Below are positions 6,917 to 15,563 of a DNA stretch of 48,830 bases, in pieces. The DNA lies in NCBI GenBank assembly GCA_002309885.1, contig DBYP01000005.1:1-48830 (forward strand), written 5' to 3'. The stretch is from Verrucomicrobia bacterium UBA1183 (GTDB lineage Bacteria > Verrucomicrobiota > Verrucomicrobiia > Opitutales > UBA9783). The position numbers and the translations under genes were made by a program. Positions within the stretch are counted from its first letter, which is position 1. Every line of letters begins with the position of its first letter. The notes under the pieces were generated by a model. It had not been told where the DNA came from, searched no databases, and saw only the letters and a list, made by a program, of their open reading frames with translations.

Positions 6917-9900
6917 TTAATCATCCAACCATGAATCGTCGCTGGTATCGTCATCATCATCGTCGTCACCGCTAGACTCAGAACCATAACCATCGTCGTC
7001 GTCATCATCCCCGGCAGCGGCACCATCATCCAGCCAGTGCCGGTTTTTTTGCACAGTAACACGAATAGCATCCTTCATTTCATCTCCTGCGTAAAGTTCC
7101 TCGTTTCTATATTTCTCCGCATAAGCAATAAATAACTGTCTGATATCATAATCTGTAGTGATGCTAGTTTCAATATGTTGAATATCTGGTTCGAGTAGGA
7201 GCACGTCATCCTCATTAAGCTTAGGACCAACAATGCGTTGGGCATATTCTGGGAAAAATTCTTTTTTGCCTATCTTAAGAACTTTTCTTATTCGTTTTTC
7301 CCGATCTTCTGGTTTAACCTTTTTTTCTTTAATATCTTTAGCTAATTCATCAAGGTCTCTATACTTTAGCTGGTTAGGGGTTTCTAAGTAAGTACGATAT
7401 TTATCACCATAACGTTCCTGAAATTTCTGTTGGAGTTGATATCGATTAAATACCAATCTACATTTCATTCGATAATCTTCTAATTCTGCTCCTTCCAGGC
7501 CATCACCTTCCTTATAAATCACGTAAATCAAAGCATCCTCTATTTTTTCTTGTTCTAAGCCTGTTTTTTCTTTGATTTTATCTACCATCTGGGAAAAAGG
7601 CAAATTTTTCTGTAACTGAATACTTTCAATTGTATTCGCGTTAGCCACAAGCTTGCTTAGTCTTTCCACATCAATAGGTCCTGCCTTAGGATAAAAAATA
7701 GCTTGCATTTGCTGCTCAGGCCCACACAAAGTATCGATGAAAAGGCGCCATAAAATATGATATGTGCAGTACTGGGTAATTGAATTCTGTGCATTGGCAG
7801 CGGAAAAGCTTAACAACTTTCCCCAATCAATCTTCAAAATTTCTTTCACACTTTGTGCTTTTACTCCATTCGCATCCTGAAAACATTGAGAAAATGCCCC
7901 ACCGACCAAATTTGCAAAATCTTCAACTTCTCCCTTATCGATATCCCCCTCTTTAAAACGTTTATTATCAGCTTTTGTTGGGGTAATTCTTGTTATGTCC
8001 AACAGCTTACGCTTCAAAAGCTCGAGAGGTCCTTCATCTTCTTCTACTTCTGGAGACTTGTTAGCTTTTGATGTTTCAGTTTTTTCTTCTTTTGGTTGTT
8101 CTCTCCTTTCCGGTTCCTCTTCTTCCCATTCGTCATCCTCTTCTTCGTCATCCTTTTTTACCTCTTCCTCTTTCTGTTCAGATTGTTTTACACGATTCAT
8201 CAGTCGTTGTATAATATCTTCATTATCAGTCCCTTGTTGGGCGTCTAATCCAGCTCCTTGTTTGGCATCTGATTTAGTAGTAGGCTGTACATTTTTGTTT
8301 TGTAGGCCTATAGCGTTCAATACAGATGCAGCAGTCACATGATTCTGTCTCGCTTTTACCACAGGTGATTCTGGGGATGGGCTCCTACGTCCCTTATTTT
8401 CACCCGGCTGTTTTACCGGTGTTTTTTTGGCCGGGCTCCCATTTCCCTTATTCTGGCCCGTCTGTGATACCGATGGTGGCGGTGGCGGCACGGGTGGCAG
8501 TGGCGGCAAAGCACTCTCATTAACCTGATTTTCTCCGTCACTTCCTGAGTCAGAACCTACACTTCCTGTAGAAGCTCCCGTACCTGATCCCTTGTTTCTT
8601 TTCCCTTTCCCAGGTGAATTTTTCCTAACGGAAGGTTCCCCTGAATTTTGTGCCGAAGCGGCTACGGGCGGCTTACCCAAGGTTAAATCTTGTGGTTTGC
8701 CAGAAAATCTAAATGCGGACGGCTCATCATCTGATCCAAAAATGTCATCCACGGGCATCGGCGCTCCTTGGGGTACTACCTTTGGATTTGGCGAACTTTC
8801 ACCTCCTACCGTTGCTGTTGGGTTATTGCCGGCTGAAGTGGTTGCCGAGTTACTACCCATTGGTATGGGTGGCAGTGGCCGCGAAGTACCCCTATTACCC
8901 TGAATTTTTCCGCTAGAACCTACACTTCCTGTAGAGGTTCCCGTACCAGCTCCCTTGTTCTTATTTCCTTCTACATGTGAATTTTCCCTAACGGGAGGTT
9001 CCCCTGAATTTTGTGCCGAAGCGGCTACGGCCAAATTTGTCGGAACTGGTACTTGATCTGGAGCAGGTGCCGCTGCTGAGGAGTCAGGCGCTGGTGCTGA
9101 ACCTACATCTCTACCTTGTCCTTCCCTAGGTGATTCTCCCCCAACGGAAGGTCCCTGTGGATTTTTTGCTGAAGCATCTCCTTCTATTAAACCACGCAAA
9201 CCTGTTTTTCGTAAATTCTGCAAAACTTTCTGCGATTCTGTCAGCGGTTTTTCTGGTTTCGGCTGCTGTTGATGGTTTCCCCTAGGGTTTTTCCCCAAGT
9301 TTGCAGCCCCTTTATTCAGTTCTTCTTGCGACATAACAAAGCCTACGTTTCCAGGCTTGTTTTTTGGAGATTCCCCTACTGCATTTCCTGTAGGGCCTCC
9401 TGTACCTTGTCCTTCTCCGGCTGAATTTCCTTCAGCAGATGAACCTCCTAGCTTCGTGGGGGAGGGTATTAAGTTTTCTTGGTTCCTCCTTTTCGCTTTT
9501 TCCAGCGATAACCCCACACTACCAAGCGCTAAATTCAGCATGTCTTGTGTTACACCTCCAGCAGGTGGCTTTGCAGCGGCTCCCGTACCTTGTCCTTCTC
9601 CGGCTGATTTTCCTGACATATTAATCAATGCTTTCATCGATAGCGCTTTTTTTGAGGATGCCGGACTTGTTGGTGCAGGTGGTGCAGGTGGTGCAGGTGG
9701 AACACCCGTTACAGATACCACCGGTACTTCGGGCTGTTGCGCGGAGGACCCTGCCGCCGCGGCTTGATCGGCTGGCGTATTTCCCGGATTCTGAAAAACC
9801 GTCGATGAATCCCCTGACGTCGATTCCTTTACTCCTCGAGACCTTATCTTTGCCGTTAACTCGTCCATATAAGTCACCTGTGGATTGGGTGGAACCCTCC

Positions 9901-10558
9901 TCTGCGAAGAAGAGCTAACACTCTGCCTTCCCGGCCTATACCCTATTTCTGGTACATCTGCCGGCGGCGGTGGTGCAGGTGGTGCCGGTGGAACATCCGC
10001 TGGTGCTGAACCTACATCTCTACCTTGTCCTGCTGGATTCGGAACAGGTGCTGCTTGATTGACGGGTGCCGCTGCTTGGGCTTGATGAATATTCGCCGGT
10101 GCTGGCGGAACATTCGCTGCTGCAGGTGCTTGAACAGCTGAAAAATACTCACGTACCTCCGGAAATTCAGGGACGTTTTCCAATTCATTCCGTCCTAACG
10201 TCCTGTTTGAATGCTGCCCATACTTCTTTTCAACAACATCCGTAAGACTTTCCCTAGGAACTTTTTTATCTTTTAATGTTTTTACGACTTCAACAACAGC
10301 CGCTTCTTCTGTTTTACCAGCAGGCCTCTTGGATACCACTTCATCAATTACCTGCTCCGCTGTTTGTTTGCGAAGTGTTTCGTCGCTAATCTTTCCTACA
10401 TCAACAGCCGCAGTTTCAATCTTTCCTTGTTGTACAGCTTGTTGAGCTCTTCTAGCTCGTATTTGATCAAATTTATTGGGGGCACCTTGTAAAGAGAACG
10501 ACATCATGCCTGCTGCAGTTAATACGAGTAATACTCTTAATACTTTAGATGTTTTCAT
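6917..10558 (-). CDS. Large exported Pro-rich, low-complexity protein with acidic tail (unknown function)
   Basis: I recognise no family. The ATG at 10558 opens a clear signal peptide (MKTSKVLRVLLVLTAAGMMS..); a GTG at 10585 would put nine odd residues ahead of it. The protein is 1213 aa. Approximate layout: signal (1-25); charged helical region to ~145; a long Pro/Ala/Gly/Ser-rich region to ~800 with several poly-Pro tracts (PPAPPAPPPPAD, VPPAPPAPPAP, PLPPLPPVPPPPP); an acidic Glu/Asp run (~820-860); a mixed, probably folded region (~870-1170); and an Asp-rich C-terminus ending SDDSWLDD. Short motifs recur (GEGQGTG, GQGRDVGSAPA, ASAQNSGEP), some as near-identical DNA. Candidate roles are a surface or secreted host-interaction protein, possibly cytoskeleton-directed, by composition only. 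A gene for an outer-membrane barrel lies just upstream on the same strand. Confidence 0.85.
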   Translation of the reverse strand: MKTSKVLRVLLVLTAAGMMSFSLQGAPNKFDQIRARRAQQAVQQGKIETAAVDVGKISDETLRKQTAEQVIDEVVSKRPAGKTEEAAVVEVVKTLKDKKVPRESLTDVVEKKYGQHSNRTLGRNELENVPEFPEVREYFSAVQAPAAANVPPAPANIHQAQAAAPVNQAAPVPNPAGQGRDVGSAPADVPPAPPAPPPPADVPEIGYRPGRQSVSSSSQRRVPPNPQVTYMDELTAKIRSRGVKESTSGDSSTVFQNPGNTPADQAAAAGSSAQQPEVPVVSVTGVPPAPPAPPAPTSPASSKKALSMKALINMSGKSAGEGQGTGAAAKPPAGGVTQDMLNLALGSVGLSLEKAKRRNQENLIPSPTKLGGSSAEGNSAGEGQGTGGPTGNAVGESPKNKPGNVGFVMSQEELNKGAANLGKNPRGNHQQQPKPEKPLTESQKVLQNLRKTGLRGLIEGDASAKNPQGPSVGGESPREGQGRDVGSAPAPDSSAAAPAPDQVPVPTNLAVAASAQNSGEPPVRENSHVEGNKNKGAGTGTSTGSVGSSGKIQGNRGTSRPLPPIPMGSNSATTSAGNNPTATVGGESSPNPKVVPQGAPMPVDDIFGSDDEPSAFRFSGKPQDLTLGKPPVAASAQNSGEPSVRKNSPGKGKRNKGSGTGASTGSVGSDSGSDGENQVNESALPPLPPVPPPPPSVSQTGQNKGNGSPAKKTPVKQPGENKGRRSPSPESPVVKARQNHVTAASVLNAIGLQNKNVQPTTKSDAKQGAGLDAQQGTDNEDIIQRLMNRVKQSEQKEEEVKKDDEEEDDEWEEEEPERREQPKEEKTETSKANKSPEVEEDEGPLELLKRKLLDITRITPTKADNKRFKEGDIDKGEVEDFANLVGGAFSQCFQDANGVKAQSVKEILKIDWGKLLSFSAANAQNSITQYCTYHILWRLFIDTLCGPEQQMQAIFYPKAGPIDVERLSKLVANANTIESIQLQKNLPFSQMVDKIKEKTGLEQEKIEDALIYVIYKEGDGLEGAELEDYRMKCRLVFNRYQLQQKFQERYGDKYRTYLETPNQLKYRDLDELAKDIKEKKVKPEDREKRIRKVLKIGKKEFFPEYAQRIVGPKLNEDDVLLLEPDIQHIETSITTDYDIRQLFIAYAEKYRNEELYAGDEMKDAIRVTVQKNRHWLDDGAAAGDDDDDDGYGSESSGDDDDDDDTSDDSWLDD
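8555..8667 (-). repeat. Internal direct repeat of the Pro-rich gene, unit 2
   Basis: 113-bp segment encoding the SAQNSGEPSVRKNS / NKGSGTGASTGSVGS region. It is nearly identical in DNA to 8918-9030, 363 bp (121 codons) away, and in frame with it. Confidence 0.85.
8918..9030 (-). repeat. Internal direct repeat of the Pro-rich gene, unit 1
   Basis: Partner of 8555-8667. It encodes SAQNSGEPPVRENS / NKGAGTGTSTGSVGS. The stretch coding for the EP..AASAQNSGE part is conserved at the DNA level, including third positions, which implies a fairly recent duplication. Confidence 0.85.
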
Positions 10559-10630
10559 AGCTTTGTCCGGATAAAAAAATACCACCCTTCCTGTTCTAGA
10601 TTTATTAAATCTTTTGGCTCCTACTGGTTA

Positions 10631-11356
10631 TTAAAAATTATATATCAAACGCAAAGATATCTGTGTAGAATTTGTTTTAAGTCTTGAACAATATCTAATA
10701 TCGTTATCTTCATTAATGCTTTTAAGCGTTCTTGGAGGATAATAAGCATTAACACATTCCAAGCCTAAACGCCAATTTTCACTTATTTCTCGCTCAATGC
10801 CCAAGCCAACTGCAAGCCCTAAGAGGAACTTTCTTTTCCCCATTCTTTTGAGAAGTTCTTGCTGCATGAAAATTTCCGCTTTTTTCATGTCAACACCGAC
10901 CAGCCCATAAGCAAACCACTTTTCGTTGAGAATTTTTCCAATCTTCGCATGTAATTTTGCAACATACATAGTTTTAACTCTGTATTGGCAGTTTCCTGGG
11001 AACGGGCCCAAATCATCTTCCAACGCGGCTTCAAAATGCTTCTTATAAAAAGGCTTTTCAATCCCAAATTCTAGCCCTGCGAGCCAATCATTGTTAGACA
11101 AATGCATCATATACCCAACAAACCCACACAACTCCTTCTCGAATCCACTTGTTGAGATTTTGTTGGGAATGTTAAATGTTTGTTCGTCCTCAATCTGCGT
11201 AGCATTTCCTCTAAAATTGCCCGAATTGTAGCCTGCTCCCGCAGACAATCCCGCGTAAAACCCCGCTTTTCCGTAAATATTTCCCCAGGAAACCAAATTT
11301 ATACAGAAAAAACTTGCACAGAAAATTACAGTTTTACGAAGAATCCCATTATCCAT
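10631..11356 (-). CDS. Outer-membrane beta-barrel protein (small porin/Opa-like)
   Basis: About 241 aa from the ATG at 11356; a GTG at 11374 would give 247. A signal peptide (LRKTVIFCASFFCINLVSWG) precedes alternating hydrophobic strands typical of an 8-stranded barrel: FYAGLSAGAGYNSG at the N-terminus, repeated aromatic/Gly strands (WLAGLEFGIE, FLLGLAVGLGIE, WRLGLECVNAYY), and a final strand SLRLIYNF ending in Phe, the usual outer-membrane assembly signal. It lies 72 bp upstream of the Pro-rich protein gene on the same strand, so the two may be co-transcribed. Such barrels serve as adhesins or structural surface proteins; no specific function can be assigned. Confidence 0.75.
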   Translation of the reverse strand: MDNGILRKTVIFCASFFCINLVSWGNIYGKAGFYAGLSAGAGYNSGNFRGNATQIEDEQTFNIPNKISTSGFEKELCGFVGYMMHLSNNDWLAGLEFGIEKPFYKKHFEAALEDDLGPFPGNCQYRVKTMYVAKLHAKIGKILNEKWFAYGLVGVDMKKAEIFMQQELLKRMGKRKFLLGLAVGLGIEREISENWRLGLECVNAYYPPRTLKSINEDNDIRYCSRLKTNSTQISLRLIYNF

Positions 11357-11448
11357 GATAAGTAATTTTTTCACAATTATCCAGTCAAGTCAATAGCAAA
11401 ATGCAACTTTATGTAGGGTCAACTGACACAAAGCACTACAGCACATAT

Positions 11449-12054
11449 CTACCCTTCCCTTTGGAACACCGCATGGTGGCCTTGGTTGCCGGTGAGGCGA
11501 GCGAAGACGGTATTGGCGGTATAGGAGTCGCTATCGACGGGATGCCAAGCGGGATGTGCAGAAATTCGCGCACAAACTTCGCTAAAATATTCTTCATAAT
11601 CGGTTTCGAAGTGAATTTTAGCGCCTGGAGTAACACGTTTTGCCAACAGGGTCAAAAAATCCATTTGGAATAAGCGATTCTTGTGATGTCGCTTCTTTGG
11701 CCAAGGATCGGGATAAAGAACAATAATTTCATCCCATAAGAAACCTTCCGGCTGACATTCGAGGAACTCTTCCGCTCGAGCTTTCAAAAAGGAGCAATTA
11801 TCCAACGAAGCACGTTGCGCTTTCTTTTTAGATTTTTCGATGCGTTGCGTGATCAAATCGATACCGATGCAAAAACGCTCCGGGAAACGTGTCGCGTACT
11901 GGACTAAAAAATCACCGTGTCCCGAGCCAATTTCCAGCGTTTTAAACGTTTTATCGGTTACCAATAACTGCGATAATGTCGCTCGTAAAGCCTCTTTTCT
12001 TTGTTGTACCGAAGCCAAAAACGTTTGATATTGCTGTTCTTTTTCTGCAACCAT
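11449..12054 (-). CDS. trmB: tRNA (guanine-N7-)-methyltransferase TrmB
   Basis: 201 aa SAM-dependent enzyme making m7G46 in the tRNA variable loop. The SAM-binding motif LEIGSGHGDFL, the IGIDL strand, and the family-diagnostic YPDPWPKKRHHKNR with QMDFL and HFETDYEEY are all present. It is the last gene of mnmE-mnmG-trmB, starting 8 bp after the mnmG stop, so the operon is devoted to tRNA modification. Slightly shorter than many TrmB proteins but apparently complete. Confidence 0.96.
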   Translation of the reverse strand: MVAEKEQQYQTFLASVQQRKEALRATLSQLLVTDKTFKTLEIGSGHGDFLVQYATRFPERFCIGIDLITQRIEKSKKKAQRASLDNCSFLKARAEEFLECQPEGFLWDEIIVLYPDPWPKKRHHKNRLFQMDFLTLLAKRVTPGAKIHFETDYEEYFSEVCARISAHPAWHPVDSDSYTANTVFARLTGNQGHHAVFQREG

Positions 12055-12062
12055 AAGTGTCT

Positions 12063-13919
12063 TTATTTCTGCTTTTTTAACGCAACCATCAAAATTTGAA
12101 TATCGGAAGGATTGACGCCACTGATACGTGAAGCTTGTCCTAACGTTAGCGGACGAACGGCTTCCAACTTTTGAAGACTTTCATTGCGAAAACCATGCAC
12201 TGTCTTATAATCGAAATCGGCAGGAATCTTAATGGCATCCAACCACTTTGTTTTTTCAATTTGCTTGTTTTCGCGCTCCAAATAGCCCCGATAGCGGATT
12301 TTATACAAAACTTCTTCTCGAACTTCCGAACTCAATTGCAAAAAATTTGTAGGTAACGGGACAGCGGTATAATTTTCTTCGCTTTGTTCACGACGAATAC
12401 TGTCACCGAAAGTCTGCCCAGGTTCACATTTGGTAGATTCCAATTTTTCAACCCACAAGCGAATTGTATCGCTCTTTTGCTGAATGGCATTCAAACGCGC
12501 ATCGCTCAAACAACGGAACAGCTTAGCTTTATTATATAAACGCAATTCCGCACTCGCATGATTCAGAAGCAAACGATGTTCTGCCCTACCGGTAAACATA
12601 CGATAAGGTTCCTGCGTCCCCTTGGTTACCAAATCATCCACCAGAACCCCAATGTAGCTCTCCTCTCGAGACAATACACACGGTTCTTCGCCAAACACCT
12701 TTGCAGAAGCATTAATTCCCGCCAAAAGCCCTTGCCCAGCAGCTTCCTCATATCCCGAGGTTCCATTGATTTGTCCTGCCATAAAAAGCCCCGCTAAACG
12801 TTTGCTTTCGAGGCTCGGATACAAATCTGTCGGTTCAGAATAAACGTATTCCACCGCATAAGCAGGACGTACCAATATAGCTTTTTCTAAACCTGGTATG
12901 GTCTTTAGCATCTCCAATTGTACATCCAACGGTAAACTCGTCGATAAGCCATTGATGTACCACTCATCCGTACAAAGCCCTTCGGGTTCCAGAAACAAAC
13001 GGTGGCGCTCTCTATCGGAAAATCGAACGACTTTATCTTCAATACTAGGGCAGTAACGTGGCCCTTTCCCGTGAATATTTCCCGAGTACAGCGCCGAACG
13101 TTTTAAATTATCCAAAATCACCTTGTGTGTGGCTTCATTGGTATAGGTCATCCAACAAGAACACGCTTGCGAACCGGGTTTCCACATCATGGGATGCTTC
13201 TGCTCAAAACCTTCGCCGTCCGACGATCGAGTGTCATAAAATGCGAAAAAACAAGGCTCTGCATCGCTCGGCTGTTCTTCACAAGCGCTAAAATCGATGC
13301 TGCTTCCTAAAATACGTGCAGGCGTTCCCGTTTTCAGCAGACCTAGTGAAAATCCCAAATTTTTCAAACTATCGACCAGCGGATAGCTCGCAAAATCGCC
13401 CATACGACCACCCGAAAAATGTTGCTTGCCGACGTGCAACGTTCCGCCCAAGAACGTTCCTGTGGTCAAAATAACGGTCTTAGATTTGATTTCCGATACC
13501 AAACGCGTCGAAACGCCACAAACCCGCTGCCCATCCGTCAATAGCCCCAACACTTCATCTTGAAATAGGCGCAAATTCGGTTGATGCTCCAAACGATATT
13601 TCATGCCATATTGGTAGCATTTTTTGTCGCATTGTGCGCGCGGAGCTTGTACCGCCATACCTTTAGAACGATTCAGCACACGGAATTGGATCGCGGTCGT
13701 ATCGGCATTAACGCCCATAAGACCACCCAGAGCATCCATTTCACGCACGATATGCCCCTTCGCAAGACCACCTATAGACGGATTGCAGCTCATCTGTGCT
13801 ATGGTATCCAAATTTTGGGTAATCAACAACACCTTCGCACCTCTTTGCGCTGCTATCCAGGCTGCTTCACAACCGGCATGCCCTCCCCCACAAACGATAA
13901 CATCAAAAACGTTTTCCAT
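12063..13919 (-). CDS. mnmG: tRNA uridine 5-carboxymethylaminomethyl modification enzyme MnmG (GidA)
   Basis: 618 aa FAD-dependent partner of MnmE. Together they install the cmnm5 group on U34 of certain tRNAs. The FAD-binding GGGHAGCEAA lies near residue 11, with conserved blocks CNPSIGGLAKGH, GTFLGGTLHVG and FMAGQINGTSGYEEAAGQG, and the C-terminal helical domain ends SGVNPSDIQILMVALK. The family's catalytic cysteines appear in place (the CNPSIGG block and PRYCPSIE). The start is 6 bp after the mnmE stop, with a Shine-Dalgarno (AGGGAAG) inside the end of mnmE, giving tight coupling. Confidence 0.97.
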   Translation of the reverse strand: MENVFDVIVCGGGHAGCEAAWIAAQRGAKVLLITQNLDTIAQMSCNPSIGGLAKGHIVREMDALGGLMGVNADTTAIQFRVLNRSKGMAVQAPRAQCDKKCYQYGMKYRLEHQPNLRLFQDEVLGLLTDGQRVCGVSTRLVSEIKSKTVILTTGTFLGGTLHVGKQHFSGGRMGDFASYPLVDSLKNLGFSLGLLKTGTPARILGSSIDFSACEEQPSDAEPCFFAFYDTRSSDGEGFEQKHPMMWKPGSQACSCWMTYTNEATHKVILDNLKRSALYSGNIHGKGPRYCPSIEDKVVRFSDRERHRLFLEPEGLCTDEWYINGLSTSLPLDVQLEMLKTIPGLEKAILVRPAYAVEYVYSEPTDLYPSLESKRLAGLFMAGQINGTSGYEEAAGQGLLAGINASAKVFGEEPCVLSREESYIGVLVDDLVTKGTQEPYRMFTGRAEHRLLLNHASAELRLYNKAKLFRCLSDARLNAIQQKSDTIRLWVEKLESTKCEPGQTFGDSIRREQSEENYTAVPLPTNFLQLSSEVREEVLYKIRYRGYLERENKQIEKTKWLDAIKIPADFDYKTVHGFRNESLQKLEAVRPLTLGQASRISGVNPSDIQILMVALKKQK

Positions 13920-13925
13920 ATGGAT

Positions 13926-15278
13926 TCACTTCCCTATACAAAATTTCGAAAAAATCTTATCCAAAACACGCTCGTAATCAACACGTCCGACAATCGTTTC
14001 AAACGCATAAATCGCATTCTTAAGCTCTGAAGCGAGACAGTCGTCATAACCGAAACCTTTTAGCAAATTTTTCGCCTTAATTAGAGCTTCTTGCGCTTGC
14101 TTTAGAGCTTCAGCGTGTCGTTCATGTACCATAAACTCAACCTGCGAAAAATCATTATAGTACTTACTCAAAAATTGGTAAATAGCAGATTCAATTATGG
14201 AGGGACTTTCCCCAGTTTTTAGAGAAACTTCACAATTGACGTAATCCTTAATCTCATACCTGGGTTTAGCTTGTAGACCCAAATCTGATTTATTTAAAAT
14301 TACGAGCGTTTTCTCGCTCGGGAACAATGATTTTAAGCGATTTAAGGTATCATCCCACGGCTGCGAACCATCCAAAACCCAAAGGATAAAATCCGCTTTC
14401 TTTACTTGCTCAAACGTTTTTTCAATACCCAGCTTTTCAATCTTTTCTTTCGTATCATGCAGACCCGCTGTATCGATCAATTTTAGCGTGTAAGGCTCCA
14501 GATGATACCATTCGGTGATAAAATCGCGTGTCGTTCCTGGAATATCACTCACAATGGCGCGCTCTTGTCCCAACAACGTATTCAACAGTGTGCTTTTGCC
14601 CGCATTCGGAGCACCCACGATAACCGTTTGAATTCCATTGTGCAACGGCGTATAAAATTTGTGCGCGTTGATTAAGCCTTCTAGCTGATTCAAAATATCA
14701 TCCAGATTATTTTCAAAATGTTGCCGATTTTCTTCAGGTAAATCTTCTTCTGGAAAATCCAAATAAGCCTCAATGAATGCCACTTGATCCGTTAGAACAT
14801 CTACAAACGCTTCCATTTTATGACTTAATGAGCCTTCTAATTGCTTCTGCGCAATATTCAGCGCTTGTAACGACTGCGAATGAATCAAATCTTCAATAGA
14901 TTCCGCCTGGCACAAATCTATCTTTCCGTTTAAAAACGCACGCCGCGTAAACTCTCCTGGTTCGGCTTGTCGGCAGCCTCGCTTGATACAATCGCGTATA
15001 ACTTGTTGCAAAATTAGAGGATTCCCATGACAGGAAATTTCTAACATCGGCTCACCGGTATATGACGCATTTTCTTCGAAATAAACAAAAAGTGGCGCAT
15101 CTACGATAAAATTTGGCTGATCTAACAAACGATATTGCCCCAAATAGCTGTAGCGTGGCTTTATGCTTTCTTTTCCAAAGATGTCACAAGCCAAACGATG
15201 GCAGTCGGATCCACTCAGACGAATCAACCCGATACCCGATACCCCTAAAGGCGTTGATAGAGCAACTATCGTATCCAT
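13926..15278 (-). CDS. mnmE: tRNA modification GTPase MnmE (TrmE)
   Basis: 450 aa. N-terminal tetrahydrofolate-binding domain (MDTIVALSTPLGVSGIGLIR), helical domain with an inserted G domain: P-loop GAPNAGKST at 222-230, switch DIPGTTRD, DTAGLHD, NKSD. The invariant C-terminal FCIGK, whose Cys is family-typical, is intact. It works with MnmG in wobble-uridine modification. First gene of the minus-strand tRNA-modification operon; the promoter should lie in 15279-15340, which is divergent from the next gene. Confidence 0.97.
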   Translation of the reverse strand: MDTIVALSTPLGVSGIGLIRLSGSDCHRLACDIFGKESIKPRYSYLGQYRLLDQPNFIVDAPLFVYFEENASYTGEPMLEISCHGNPLILQQVIRDCIKRGCRQAEPGEFTRRAFLNGKIDLCQAESIEDLIHSQSLQALNIAQKQLEGSLSHKMEAFVDVLTDQVAFIEAYLDFPEEDLPEENRQHFENNLDDILNQLEGLINAHKFYTPLHNGIQTVIVGAPNAGKSTLLNTLLGQERAIVSDIPGTTRDFITEWYHLEPYTLKLIDTAGLHDTKEKIEKLGIEKTFEQVKKADFILWVLDGSQPWDDTLNRLKSLFPSEKTLVILNKSDLGLQAKPRYEIKDYVNCEVSLKTGESPSIIESAIYQFLSKYYNDFSQVEFMVHERHAEALKQAQEALIKAKNLLKGFGYDDCLASELKNAIYAFETIVGRVDYERVLDKIFSKFCIGK

Positions 15279-15563
15279 TTTCTTATATATAGAGCAACCA
15301 TTTTACCCTTTTCGCAAGTTTATTTAGGGAATAAATTTAAGGAATTCATCTGATGCAAAGCAAAGAAGGCCACAGAATTCATTCGTGGGTATCTTTTTCT
15401 GTTTTTTAAAAGAAAAAAACGACAAAAAACTAAATTTTTTTCAAAACATGCCGATTTTTATTAGTATGGAACCCCTTACAAGAGTTTGGTTAAAAAAGGT
15501 GCTAAGCGCCCTCGCCTGGGTTGTCCTAAAATCTGGTACAACATTTGCTTCTGGAGGATACGT

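Noticed and set aside
8592..8903. Long antisense ORFs (e.g. 8592-8903, 9357-9767) opposite the Pro-rich gene
   Set aside because: Open only because the Pro/Gly/Ser-rich codons on the minus strand leave few stops on the plus strand. Compositionally they are mirror images, with no start signals.
12063..13919. MnmG (gidA) locus as a marker of the replication origin
   Set aside because: No DnaA-box cluster, parAB, dnaA or rnpA/rpmH neighbours are visible, so an origin cannot be claimed here.
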